From positions 4,836,001-4,900,000 of the forward strand of contig OX637297.1 in the NCBI GenBank assembly GCA_951799445.1: a DNA stretch of 64,000 nucleotides. Reading direction: 5' to 3'. The notes below the pieces were generated by a model. The model saw only the letters and a list, made by a program, of their open reading frames with translations. It ran no database searches and had not been told where the DNA came from. The position numbers and the translations under genes are program-made. Below, in pieces: positions 32,818 to 42,426 of the stretch. The stretch is from Pseudisothecium myosuroides (lineage: Eukaryota > Streptophyta > Bryopsida > Hypnales > Lembophyllaceae). Each line of letters starts with the position of its first letter. The stretch's first letter is position 1.

Positions 32818-34101
32818 TGAGATGAAAGTAATGAGGAGTTTTAGTTTGACGGTAGTTATGGAATATTGAATTTGTACTTCAATGACACTTTGAAGTCTTT
32901 TTTTAATTCATCTTTCTACTATTTTTGTAAGAAAATAACATCATGACGGCATGACGCATGAGGTGTAGTGTCGTGCGCGTAATCTAGGTGTAAGTATCTT
33001 TAACCACAAAAACGTGCTAAGATGACACAAGTTATCGTCCCAGGAGATTCCAGACGTTGCTTCAAAATTAGTTTCTTGAGACCCCTAAGTTTCCGGACTT
33101 TGACCACCTTGAGAGGGGTCCTTTCAACACACAAACACTTTTCCGGAACTACTTCCTTTCCGGATTCTCTTCCGGATCCGGCCCTATCCAATATTCCGGT
33201 TCCGTCTTTCTAACAAGTTGGTTTTCGATACCTCTGTTTTACCCTCAGAGGGTTCCTCACTTGCTCTTTCCGAGGGGTAGGGAACTGCACCACTCCGTAT
33301 CTGACATAAACTCTAATAACATAAAACAAAACACAACCCAAGAATAGATCTAGTTGAGTAAACAGGGTGGCCCCCTCACAACATTCCGGATGGCCTATCC
33401 GGAAAGCTGGTCACACAGGGTAGCGTTAGGTCCTCCTTACTACAACGACGGATACCGGACTTCCGGAACTAAGGGAATGACTTCCTAGCTCTCGACCGCT
33501 CATGAGGTTGACTAGCCTTCCGGACGGGTGGAAATATTCCTCTGGCGGTTGCCTATCTCCGCACGGAACCGCCCCTGCGAATTCCGGACTAGCTTCCGGA
33601 CCACTCCTTGGTCTCCACCGGATTACCGTACCAGCGTTTTAAAGGCGCCACTTTCTCACTGCGCAAGTCTAAAAACTCATCTGCAAGACACACTTAGCCT
33701 AATCCGGCAGTCCACGAATCCGGACTCCTCCCCCTTGCACACTCTCACTTACACATCCACACAAGTGACCATAGACGCGATACGCAAGAGAATAATCCAA
33801 CGAGTGCTTTCCTGAATGCTTTAGATTAAATGAACAAGGAAAAAGGAATGACAGGCCAACAAACCGGCCTGCCCTTAAAAACCCACAAAAAGGCAGCCCA
33901 AAACGGCCACCAGAAAACCGGCCAACGGCCAACTAAAAAGCAAAAAGGCAACGGCCCTGAAGACCGTTCCGGGAAAACTGCAAAACCGTTTAACTCCTAA
34001 AAGTCCGGAACTACTGGGCCTACATCCGGAAAATCCGGTTCCGGAACTACCATCCTGGTAAGAATCCTAACTACAATTACTGCTACTGCTACCCTAGATA
34101 G

Positions 34102-36000
34102 TCATTTATTTCTCTTAGCCTTCTTTACAGACGTGCCACCCTGAGCTGGCGATCCACCTGTCTTCTGGGGTGGGGTGTTCTTCGTCTTCGACCTGGTCCG
34201 GGGAGGCTGCAACTCTTCCTCCTCCGATTGAGTCGTATCCCCCTCTTCCGATTCCGGGTCCGTCTCGCTCAGTAGCCGTCGTCCCCTTGGTTTCGGAACA
34301 GTAAGATCGATGAGCTGGGACGGTGGCGGTGTCTGGAGAAAGGGCTGGAGCATGTGGGTGAAACTCACCGGATCCGTCCGGGCTGGATTCAACACCGTTC
34401 CGGGTAAAGCTGGTTCCCGGAAAGTAGAACCCACCGGTCTGTCGGGGAACAGATTTGCTACGGACGCAGTTCTTCCGACTGGGACGCCTAAGACAACATC
34501 TTTTACTGGAGTGGAGGCCGCAAACTGCTTCACCAGCGACCTCCTCTTCTGTGCCGATGCTGTTCCGGCTTGCGACGTTCTGGCGATTGTCTTGCTCTTT
34601 GCCGGAGAAGGCTGGTTCTGTGCCCCTCCTTCTTGGAGATCCTGACCTAGGTCAAAAAGGCCTTGGTCTAACCCCTCAAGCGGATCCAAGTTTCCCAACA
34701 GTTGCCGGACTTCCTTGAGCATTCCCTCAATCCGGACTTCAAAATCCACAAGGATGCTCACCACCTTCGATCCCGCCACGTGACCATCCTTCACCATGTG
34801 ATTATTCCAGAGTGTAGCTCTGGCAAGAATATCCGCCGGAGTGTCAAACAGACTTCTGACATTCCGGACCAAATCGAGGGCTTCTCCCTCTTTTGTTTCA
34901 GCGGCCATCCTCTCCTTCTCCGACCACGCAGCTTGTTCTGGAAACCGGTCCCGTTCTTGCTCCAAGGTCAGAATCCGGTCCTCCAGCTGCTTCACCGCTT
35001 CCGAATCTGGCCTTTCCGCCAACGTCACCAGGATTTGGGTTTCTTCCTTCACACCCAATTTCTCGCACATTTGCCGGATCAGCGCCGACATTCGCTCATT
35101 CTGTGCCCGGGTAGCTAACAGCCATTTGATGGTGGCCTCTAGCTGATCTGTTTCTGGAAGTGGTTCTCGGGGCTTCTCTTCCTCCTCGGCTTCTTGCTTC
35201 CCCCGCGCACCCCGATCAGTCGATTTCCGGCGCGTCCCTCCAACGTTTGGTGATGCCTGCTCCGGTTCTGGTTCCTCTTCTTCCGGCTCGAGCTCATCCG
35301 ATTCATCTTCTGCGGGAAGTCCATACCTCAACAAATTCTCGCCCTTCCGGTATATGGTCATTTCCGGTCCGGCCAGTGCATCCTCGGAGTGATACAGATG
35401 GAAAAGATAGGGGCTAATCGGACTTGACTTCTTGTTCGCGATATTGACCGCTAACTTTTCCACTACGGAGTGAATGATCACTCCCCAGCTGACCGGCCTG
35501 GGAGCCGGATTCTCTCTATCTCCCAGCGCTCCGAAAATGGTGTTTGCCACGGTCATTGTAATCCGGGTGGGCTTTTCCGGATACAAGATAGGGATGAGGA
35601 ATGCTAACAACTGCCCATCCCGTGGACTCTTACAATCACTCGCGGTGTTTCCCTCCTTGGAATCCGCATGACTCCGGAATACCTCCACGGCGTAAGTATC
35701 CGTCCGGGACGCCATTCCGGAACCCCTGCTCGGCGTAAAGTATGCCTTCGCCCACAACTCCGGAGTCCAGGCCCTAGATCGACCCCTAATTGTCAAATCG
35801 AACTGATTACCTACTCCGGAAACCAGCTCATCAATCATCTCTTCACTCCGGACGTTCCATGGACGTTTTACCAATCCTAAACACCCCATGATTTCTAGGT
35901 CCTCTTCTAACTCCTTCAGGCGCTCCGGATCCGATGGGACAACCGGACGTACGCCCCGGGCTGTCACTACCGACCTCCGGGATCGACTCGCTTCCGCCAT
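34102..36000 (-). CDS. LTR-embedded ORF (3' LTR copy), unknown retrotransposon protein
   Basis: I start at ATG 36,000 (MAEASRSRRS; the longer frame begins with TTG), giving 632 aa. Residues about 35-210 are globular, with a block (DSKEG...CKSPRDGQLLAFLI, PEKPTRITMTVANTIFGALG, SPYLFHLYHSEDAL) that is clearly conserved in the second gypsy element. An acidic Glu/Pro stretch (225-255), a coiled coil (about 285-400) and a basic, Ser/Pro-rich tail ending KKAKRNK follow. I know no exact family. The block faintly resembles plant 'putative transposon protein' domains near Athila elements. A role in RNA packaging, nuclear entry or silencing suppression would be guesswork. Confidence 0.8.
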   Translation of the reverse strand: MAEASRSRRSVVTARGVRPVVPSDPERLKELEEDLEIMGCLGLVKRPWNVRSEEMIDELVSGVGNQFDLTIRGRSRAWTPELWAKAYFTPSRGSGMASRTDTYAVEVFRSHADSKEGNTASDCKSPRDGQLLAFLIPILYPEKPTRITMTVANTIFGALGDRENPAPRPVSWGVIIHSVVEKLAVNIANKKSSPISPYLFHLYHSEDALAGPEMTIYRKGENLLRYGLPAEDESDELEPEEEEPEPEQASPNVGGTRRKSTDRGARGKQEAEEEEKPREPLPETDQLEATIKWLLATRAQNERMSALIRQMCEKLGVKEETQILVTLAERPDSEAVKQLEDRILTLEQERDRFPEQAAWSEKERMAAETKEGEALDLVRNVRSLFDTPADILARATLWNNHMVKDGHVAGSKVVSILVDFEVRIEGMLKEVRQLLGNLDPLEGLDQGLFDLGQDLQEGGAQNQPSPAKSKTIARTSQAGTASAQKRRSLVKQFAASTPVKDVVLGVPVGRTASVANLFPDRPVGSTFREPALPGTVLNPARTDPVSFTHMLQPFLQTPPPSQLIDLTVPKPRGRRLLSETDPESEEGDTTQSEEEELQPPRTRSKTKNTPPQKTGGSPAQGGTSVKKAKRNK

Positions 36001-36140
36001 CTCACCGACTGCTAGGACAATCCGGTGCAATCGGCACCTTTCTCCCTTTCTCTCCCTAACACGCCCTAACTCACCACTCTTTCTCTCTTCTAACGCACCG
36101 TGGAAGAATACGGGTAAAAGAGACTGAATGAGGCTGGCGG

Positions 36141-36154
36141 TGGGGTTTAAGTAC
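36141..36154 (-). promoter_or_regulatory. TATA-like position in the 3' LTR
   Basis: GTACTTAAACCCCA in sense lies about 145 bp upstream of the LTR ORF start, at the position where element 2 has a clear TATAAAAAG. It is a weak TATA box. The equivalent in the 5' LTR is 45,599-45,612. Confidence 0.4.
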
Positions 36155-36442
36155 CTGTCGGAACCCTAAGTTCCCGCCGCCAAAAACGTTCCCGTAAGTT
36201 CCCTAGCCGGAACCTAGGCGGTAGGTCCCTACGATCCGGAACTTCCCGGAACTTTCCGGCTACGGTTTCCGGCAGCCTGCGTAACCTATTTAGAGTTTTA
36301 TCCTTTCTACCTAGAAACTAATTTCTATTTCTAATATCTAAGTCCTAACTTGGTATTTAAATGCAAAAATTGAAAAAGTTCTGCTACTTTTATCTCCACT
36401 AAATTGCTAATTGGGACTTTCCGGATGATACGTACTCCCACA

Positions 36443-36456
36443 TTACCCCATTTTCA
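36443..36456 (-). other. Polypurine tract of element 1
   Basis: Sense GAAAATGGGGTAATG directly precedes the 3' LTR start, as expected for the plus-strand primer. Confidence 0.7.
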
Positions 36457-39400
36457 AATGTGAGCGTCCTCGCGAACATCATCGTCCTCTTCTTCTGAAT
36501 CCGGATCTGCTTCGTACTTCTTGACCCGGTTTTTATTAACCCTTGTGTCAAACCATACGCCTTGCAGATCCGTCAACTGTAAGGATCCGTTTGAGTAGAT
36601 AGATTCTACCCTATACGGCCCCATCCATCTGGTATGAAACTTACCCGGAAAATTCCGGTAGCGACTGTCGTAGAGTAAAACCAGGCCACCCACCTTGACT
36701 CCGTGTTCCTTTGGGAGTTTCCGGTCATGGTCTTCCTTTCTCTTGGCTTGCACCTCCTTATTTTGCTCCAGCGCTACTTCACGAGCTTCCTCCAGATCTT
36801 CGATAGCCATCAGTCGAATTTCCGGATCGCAGTTCCGGATTGCAGTCCGGGATGCCATGATCCGGTGTGTTTCGACTTCCAGCTCGATGCCATGAACAGC
36901 CGTCTGTCCAAACACTAGGAAGAAGGGACTCCTTCCGGTTGTGCTTTTGTCTGACGTATTATAGGCATGGACGGCTGATGGGAGCTTCAAGTCCCAATCC
37001 GTCTTGTTTTCGGAAATCGTTTTGTGTAAAGCTTTTTCCACAATGCCGTTGGCCCGTTCCGTCAATCCGTTCGCCCTAGGATTGTAAGGTGTGGTCTTCC
37101 GGTGCTTGATCAGGTACCGGTCCGTAATGTCTTGGATGACGTCATTGAGGAAATGCAGTCCCCTGTCACTGACCAACTCCAACGGATGCCCAAATCGCAT
37201 CATGATTTCCGTAAATAGGAAAGAAGCGGCCGTTTTGGCAGAATTATGCCGGGTCGGACGAGCTTCTACCCATTTAGAGGCATAATCCGTGGCTAGGATT
37301 ATGTATCTCTTCTTCCTGGCGCTCACCGGAGAAATGGGACCTATAAAGTCAATCCCCCATTTCTCAAATGGAGCTAACGGAATGATAGGAGTTAGTGGCC
37401 AATGGTTCCGGAAGGAGGGTGCTCCCGTCCGTTGACATTGGTCACAACTCCCAACATACGCTTTGACATCGCGTATCAAATACGGCCACCAGTATCCAGC
37501 GTTCCGGATTCTGTTTACCGTAGTCATGGTGGCGAAATGACCTCCAGATAGTCCGGAATGTAAGGCTCTCATCACCTTCTTCCGTTCCTTGGCCTCTAAG
37601 CACCTTCGGAGTTTGTCATCTGCCCCCATTTTGAACAAGGTTCCCTTAATCAATGAGTAAGGAGCCACCTTTTTCTGGAAGACGCTCTTCTCTTCTCGAT
37701 TCAGCCCCTCCGGATATCGTTGTTCTGTTAGATACGTAATGATATCTCGAAAGTCTGAAGAGTCTCCCTCTTCTAAATGGAAGACCATTTCCTCCTCCTT
37801 TTCCGGAAACTCATCCGGGAAATCGGCGGAAATATCTCCCAGTGCACTAGTTCCTCTCTGTCTTGACAAGAAGTCAGCATTCGCATTGGACTTTCCGGAT
37901 TTGACTAATACCTCGTAATTGAACTCCTGGAGCAACAGTACCCATCTTGCGATTCGTCCGGAAAGATCCGGTTTGTTGACCAGGTACTTCAGAGAGTCGT
38001 GATCCGTGTGGAATACGATCCGGTATCCGAGCAAGTAATGCCGGAATTTCTTGCAAGCATAAATCACTGCCAAGGCTTCCCTTTCAGTGGTGGTGTACTT
38101 CCGTTCCGCCAAACTCATTTGCCGGCTTGAATAGTACAATGGGCACTCCCGTTGGTTTTCGTCATATTGCCAAAGAATGGCCCCTAGGCACCATCCGGAA
38201 GCGTCCAAGGTTACATGAAAATCCTTGCACCAATCCGGTGAAGACAAAATTGGAGCTTTTACCAAAGCTGCCTTCAAGCCTTCGAACGCTTGCTGCCTTT
38301 CCGGATTCCAAGTAAAATCCGTATCCTTTTTCAACAGTTCCGTCAAAGGGATTGCCTTCCGGGCGTATCCTTCAATAAAACGTCGATAGTACCCCACGCA
38401 TCCAAGAAAACCACGGATCTCCCGTACACAGGTTGGAGGGGCTAAGGCGATCATAGCTTTTACTTTATCTATGTCGACCTCTAAGCCTTTCCAGCTTACT
38501 ACGTGTCCGAGCAAAATTCCGGATTGCATACCGAAAAAGCATTTTCCCGGATGTAGTTTGAGGTTCGTCTCCCTACATCTTTGAAATGTCTTTCGTAAGT
38601 ACTCAAGATGATCCTTCCGGGATGAGAATACTGCAAAATCATCGATGAATACTTCCAAGAAGTACCTAAGGAAGTCCCGAAAAATATCCATCATGAGTCG
38701 CTGAAACGTTCCCGGAGCATTGCATAACCCAAATGGCATCCGGGTGAAAGCAAAAGTTCCCCATTCTGTCGTAAAGGTAGTTTTTAGTTGATCTATCAAC
38801 CGGATGAAGACTTGATTATACCCTGAGAATCCGTCCAGGAAACTATAGCACTCGTTTCCAGAAACATGATCTAAGATAATATCAGTAAAAGGTAGAGGAA
38901 AGTAGTCTTTCCGGGTAGCTGTATTCAACTTCCGGAAATCTTGACATACCCGGATCTTGACCTTCCCTTCCGGTCCGGCCTTCTTTGGTACGACCACGAT
39001 TGGGGAAACCCATTCCGAGTTGTGGACTGGATATATGAATCCGGCCTCCAACAAGGCGTCAATCTCCTCTTTCACCATGATTGAGTATCTGGGATTTAGC
39101 CGGTATTGGCGCTGTCGAATCGGAACTGCCCCTTCCGTGAGGTCGATCCGGTGCTCTCCTAGTTCTGCCGGAATGCCCGTTAAGTCGGATGCTACCCAGG
39201 CGAACACATCCATATAATCTTTGAGAAGGGTGGTGTACTCCTTCTTTTCCGATTCCGTCATGGAGTTGCTGAGAAAGAAGGACTTTCCGGAAACAACTTC
39301 GATCTTGTCATAATCCGAAGGACTTACGACAGTCTTGATTCTTTCCGGCGTAGCCTCTTCTGCTCCCTCCTGAATGTCACTCCATGGGATTTCCGGATCC

Positions 39401-40596
39401 TGTCCGTTTAAACCAATGGACGGAATGCTACCGTCCATGATCTGCTGTCTGATCCATCCAAAGGAAAGTGGCACATCCACTTCTCCCATGGATCGATCTT
39501 CTTGTGGAACAATGTTCCCTTCATCAATCGGCTCCTCTGCTCCGATTTCTACCATCGGTTCCGGAAACTCAAAATCAGTTTCCGTAGCCGACGTAAAATA
39601 GCTGGGGACTGAATCTGAATCTTCCGGATCCGACCAATCCGTGGTGTATCCATCTGACTCGCTGGTCTCTCCAAGATGCTCCACGCGTTTCCAGGGAATC
39701 CGCATTGCTGGTTTCCCAATCACGAATTCCTTGGCTCCCCAATTTGCTAAGACTCTGGCTGCATACAGCCATGGTCTTCCAAGCAACATGGGGAAGGGTT
39801 TTCCCTGACTGACCCGAATAATCACATAGTTTAGGAGGTAGGTAACCGTACCTATCCGGGTAGGAACTTGTGATAGCCTTCCTACCGGATGCACACGAGA
39901 CTGATCCGCCATCCGGAGTACTTGGTCGGTGGCTTGGAAGGACGTATATCCAAGGTCAAATGCTGTTTCTTCCAACATCAAGTTGACTCCGGATCCTCCA
40001 TCGACCGGTACTGCAGGTATCATGCATCCTCCTACTTCAACTTCCAATTCAGGTGCTCCGTAATCCTCCACTTGGGAAAAGTTGACAGCAACCGAAGGTA
40101 ACTTTAGTCTTCTTCTCCGTTTCTTGGTCCAGGCCTCCCGGATCATCTTCTGGTAATTGGCGTTGTCGTGCAGAAGCTGCCCAATGGTGACATTGGCCTT
40201 CTGATCTTTGATATCTTGCAGGATATCATACTCGTCCACCTTGAGTTCCGGATTGATCACAACCGGAACCTCATCAAATGTGACTTTTCTCGGAATAATT
40301 TCCGGGATTACTACGGAATCTCTTAGACTCGTCCTGATTTGATCACTAATATCGATAGAAAGGGGGCGGCGAGCCACCCCTTTTTCTAATTCTACTACTG
40401 GGTGTAGTACTGGCTGAACTACTGAGCGATCAGAATCACTCGAATCCGGTACCTCATGCAGAGTACCTAATCCGGATTTTTCTCTCCGTTTCTTCTCTCT
40501 TTTCCTACGCTTTTCATCCCGGTTCTTGGTGGAACTCCGGGTCTCTACTCTATGAACTACTTCTACTTGTTTCTCCGGAAGTTCCACCCTTGGTTG
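36454..40596 (-). CDS. pol: Pol polyprotein: protease, RT, RNase H, integrase
   Basis: About 1,380 codons after the UGA that closes gag; no ATG opens it (the first plausible start is a GTG). Residues counted from that GTG: aspartic protease VDGGSG (Asp196); reverse transcriptase FLDGFSGY (Asp585) and FIDD (649-650); RNase H Asp795, Glu836, Asp862; integrase zinc finger His1010, His1017, Cys1048, Cys1051; core Asp1080, Asp1141, Glu1177 with D-x35-E spacing. The tail is acidic and has no chromodomain. The frame is uninterrupted and all catalytic residues are present, so the enzyme set looks functional. It is in the same frame as the zinc-knuckle part of gag, implying expression by stop-codon readthrough. 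Confidence 0.95.
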   Translation of the reverse strand, partial: QPRVELPEKQVEVVHRVETRSSTKNRDEKRRKREKKRREKSGLGTLHEVPDSSDSDRSVVQPVLHPVVELEKGVARRPLSIDISDQIRTSLRDSVVIPEIIPRKVTFDEVPVVINPELKVDEYDILQDIKDQKANVTIGQLLHDNANYQKMIREAWTKKRRRRLKLPSVAVNFSQVEDYGAPELEVEVGGCMIPAVPVDGGSGVNLMLEETAFDLGYTSFQATDQVLRMADQSRVHPVGRLSQVPTRIGTVTYLLNYVIIRVSQGKPFPMLLGRPWLYAARVLANWGAKEFVIGKPAMRIPWKRVEHLGETSESDGYTTDWSDPEDSDSVPSYFTSATETDFEFPEPMVEIGAEEPIDEGNIVPQEDRSMGEVDVPLSFGWIRQQIMDGSIPSIGLNGQDPEIPWSDIQEGAEEATPERIKTVVSPSDYDKIEVVSGKSFFLSNSMTESEKKEYTTLLKDYMDVFAWVASDLTGIPAELGEHRIDLTEGAVPIRQRQYRLNPRYSIMVKEEIDALLEAGFIYPVHNSEWVSPIVVVPKKAGPEGKVKIRVCQDFRKLNTATRKDYFPLPFTDIILDHVSGNECYSFLDGFSGYNQVFIRLIDQLKTTFTTEWGTFAFTRMPFGLCNAPGTFQRLMMDIFRDFLRYFLEVFIDDFAVFSSRKDHLEYLRKTFQRCRETNLKLHPGKCFFGMQSGILLGHVVSWKGLEVDIDKVKAMIALAPPTCVREIRGFLGCVGYYRRFIEGYARKAIPLTELLKKDTDFTWNPERQQAFEGLKAALVKAPILSSPDWCKDFHVTLDASGWCLGAILWQYDENQRECPLYYSSRQMSLAERKYTTTEREALAVIYACKKFRHYLLGYRIVFHTDHDSLKYLVNKPDLSGRIARWVLLLQEFNYEVLVKSGKSNANADFLSRQRGTSALGDISADFPDEFPEKEEEMVFHLEEGDSSDFRDIITYLTEQRYPEGLNREEKSVFQKKVAPYSLIKGTLFKMGADDKLRRCLEAKERKKVMRALHSGLSGGHFATMTTVNRIRNAGYWWPYLIRDVKAYVGSCDQCQRTGAPSFRNHWPLTPIIPLAPFEKWGIDFIGPISPVSARKKRYIILATDYASKWVEARPTRHNSAKTAASFLFTEIMMRFGHPLELVSDRGLHFLNDVIQDITDRYLIKHRKTTPYNPRANGLTERANGIVEKALHKTISENKTDWDLKLPSAVHAYNTSDKSTTGRSPFFLVFGQTAVHGIELEVETHRIMASRTAIRNCDPEIRLMAIEDLEEAREVALEQNKEVQAKRKEDHDRKLPKEHGVKVGGLVLLYDSRYRNFPGKFHTRWMGPYRVESIYSNGSLQLTDLQGVWFDTRVNKNRVKKYEADPDSEEEDDDVREDAHI

Positions 40597-41262
40597 TCAT
40601 TTATCCGGATTCTCGATTCCGGTCTTAGAACCGTAATTGAGTCCGGTTTGATCCCGAGGTGGAACTTCTACTTGTTTGTAAATGGTTCTAGCCTGCTGCG
40701 GGCTAGGGCAATCACGAAGTCCGTGCCCGTACTCTCCACAATTCTGACAAGGTAGAACAAGGGGTGCTCCTTGACCAAGCCCTTTGTGAGGACAAGTGTT
40801 GGCGTAATGCTCAGGACTTCCACAAATGAAACAAGTTCCGGGAGGAAACCTGGAAGGTGGGAAGTTACCTGGACTAGATGTGCCTGCTCCGGGTCGTGGA
40901 AACACGTTGGTCCGGATCAGTTGCTGAGGTGCCCTTCCTCTTCCGTAACCCGTTTGGACTTGGAATACCGGATTGACTTCCTCCTCGTATTCTTCCTCCG
41001 GTAGGGTGTAGTAAACTCCCTCCTCATCCACATAGTGGATCTGCTTCTGGGGTCCTTGAGGACATTTGCTTGCAAAATGGCCGGGTCGTCCGCACCTTGG
41101 ACACCAGACATTCGTCCGTGTTGTTGGTACGATCCGTCTTGGCTTCCGGTTTTCCGCGATGTTGACTTTGATGGCGTCCAACGTCTCCTGGAGGTTCTTC
41201 ATGAATTTCATGGAGTCCTCTTCTTCCACCTTGACTTTGATCACTCTCTTACCGCGGTCCAT
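40597..41262 (-). CDS. gag: Gag C-terminal part: three CCHC zinc knuckles
   Basis: It carries CPRCGRPGHFASKC, CFICGSPEHYANTC (His in the Gly-x-x-H position kept) and CQNCGEYGHGLRDC, nucleocapsid knuckles that bind genomic RNA. It lies in the -1 frame relative to the capsid part and overlaps it. In element 2 the two parts are one continuous frame, so the split here is either a single-base indel or a frameshift site. It ends AAA TGA CAA CCA, with pol continuing in frame. Confidence 0.9.
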   Translation of the reverse strand: MDRGKRVIKVKVEEEDSMKFMKNLQETLDAIKVNIAENRKPRRIVPTTRTNVWCPRCGRPGHFASKCPQGPQKQIHYVDEEGVYYTLPEEEYEEEVNPVFQVQTGYGRGRAPQQLIRTNVFPRPGAGTSSPGNFPPSRFPPGTCFICGSPEHYANTCPHKGLGQGAPLVLPCQNCGEYGHGLRDCPSPQQARTIYKQVEVPPRDQTGLNYGSKTGIENPDK

Positions 41263-42260
41263 CTTCTCATCCCGACCTCGTGAAGACCGTCTACTTGACG
41301 TGTCTTGTCAGCTCCGGAACTCTCCGTGTTGCTGGTCGACGCTTCTGTTCCGGTTCCGGAACTTGGAGATTCCGAATCGGAATACTTCCGTCTCCTTCTC
41401 TCCTTCTTCTGATGCTTCTTGCTCCGGTTCTCTCTTCTTTCGCTCTTCTTGATGGATCTTCTTAGTGACTGGGCGGAGTTTTCGTAATTCTGAGCTGTCT
41501 CCATAGCTTCTCGTAACGTGGCGGGTCGAGCCTGCCGGATTTGGAATCCCATTTCTTCCGGAAATCCTGCCACATACCACTCTACTTGTATGCTAGGTGA
41601 CACATCCGTTGTCAGTTTCTTCATCAACGCTTTCACCCTCTGGCCATACTTCCTGACTGATTCAGAGGATCGCATTGATATTTTACTCAACCTTCCTAGA
41701 GCTCTAACCTCCCCTCCGACTTCCCGGAATGTCCGAAGAAACGCATCCGTAAGGTCCTCCCAGTTATTCCGGATAATTTCCGGAACATCCTGATACCACT
41801 TCAACGCTTCCCCTTTCAGTAATCCTTGGAAGACACGCTGTCTAGAGGCTGGATCCTCTTGGTTGGCTACGGCGGTGGCCTCAAACTCTCCCATCCAGTC
41901 ATCCACATCCGTAGTACCATCGCCTGTAAATTTACTATATTTTAGGCGTGTGGATGTCACCATCGGTTCTGCTTCGTCAGAGGATATCTCCTCTTCTGAA
42001 TCTACCGGCGTGGGTTCTCTATCCGGTTCCGGTTCTATATTATCCGGATTCGTAACTGGTTCCGGATTGGTGGGACTTGGGGTTTCACTAAGATTTCGCC
42101 TAGCAACATGTACCAAATCTTCTTCTGATTCTGATGCTGAAATAGCTTCGGAACCTCTACCAAAACTAGGGATTCCGTGTACTACCGGTCTTCTAGCAGC
42201 AGCCTCTTCTAATCTTCCGGAACGTCTTCCGGCTGGAATTCCTCTCTGAGGTCTACTCAT
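41241..42260 (-). CDS. gag: Gag N-terminal part: matrix/capsid-like
   Basis: I start at ATG 42,260 (MSRPQRG), the first ATG in frame; the longer frame begins with GTG. About 339 aa: a Glu/Pro/Ser-rich leader, then a retrotransposon gag capsid domain (DWMGEFEATAVAN, RVFQGLLKGEALKWYQD, WEDLTDAFLRTFREVGGE) and a basic Lys/Arg-rich linker. The last residues (after SSGADKTRQ) are out of frame relative to element 2's gag. Confidence 0.9.
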   Translation of the reverse strand: MSRPQRGIPAGRRSGRLEEAAARRPVVHGIPSFGRGSEAISASESEEDLVHVARRNLSETPSPTNPEPVTNPDNIEPEPDREPTPVDSEEEISSDEAEPMVTSTRLKYSKFTGDGTTDVDDWMGEFEATAVANQEDPASRQRVFQGLLKGEALKWYQDVPEIIRNNWEDLTDAFLRTFREVGGEVRALGRLSKISMRSSESVRKYGQRVKALMKKLTTDVSPSIQVEWYVAGFPEEMGFQIRQARPATLREAMETAQNYENSAQSLRRSIKKSERRENRSKKHQKKERRRRKYSDSESPSSGTGTEASTSNTESSGADKTRQVDGLHEVGMRRWTAVRE

Positions 42261-42401
42261 GAAGTACGAGGTAGGTACTCTTTCAAGATCTACTTCATCA
42301 ATTTGGGGATACAGATCCACACTGCTAACTCGTTTATCAACTCCTGTTCTTTTCGACTAAAGGTCTCTTTGCAAATTTTCTAATTTCAGAACAATCTATC
42401 A

Positions 42402-42422
42402 GAATCCCCGGCAGCGGCGCCA
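42402..42422 (-). promoter_or_regulatory. Primer-binding site of element 1
   Basis: Sense TGGCGCCGCTGCCGGGGATT lies 4 bp inside the 5' LTR. This is the Athila/Tat-type PBS, probably complementary to the 3' end of a tRNA-Asp (family knowledge; not checked against a tRNA). Confidence 0.9.
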
Positions 42423-42426
42423 AAAG

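Larger units (their letters stand above)
32969..36442 (-). repeat. 3' LTR of element 1
   Basis: In sense it begins TGTGGGAGTACG and ends GCGCACGACA, bounded by TG..CA. It contains a 632-codon ORF and, downstream of that ORF, about 1.1 kb of non-coding sequence to the LTR end. Confidence 0.95.

Noticed and set aside
34310..35880. Plus-strand ORFs of 60-138 codons opposite the LTR ORF and pol
   Set aside because: Shadows of the minus-strand coding frames; no conserved peptide between the two elements.
41241..41330. Programmed -1 frameshift signal in the gag overlap
   Set aside because: No slippery heptamer or obvious downstream pseudoknot was seen; kept only as an open question.
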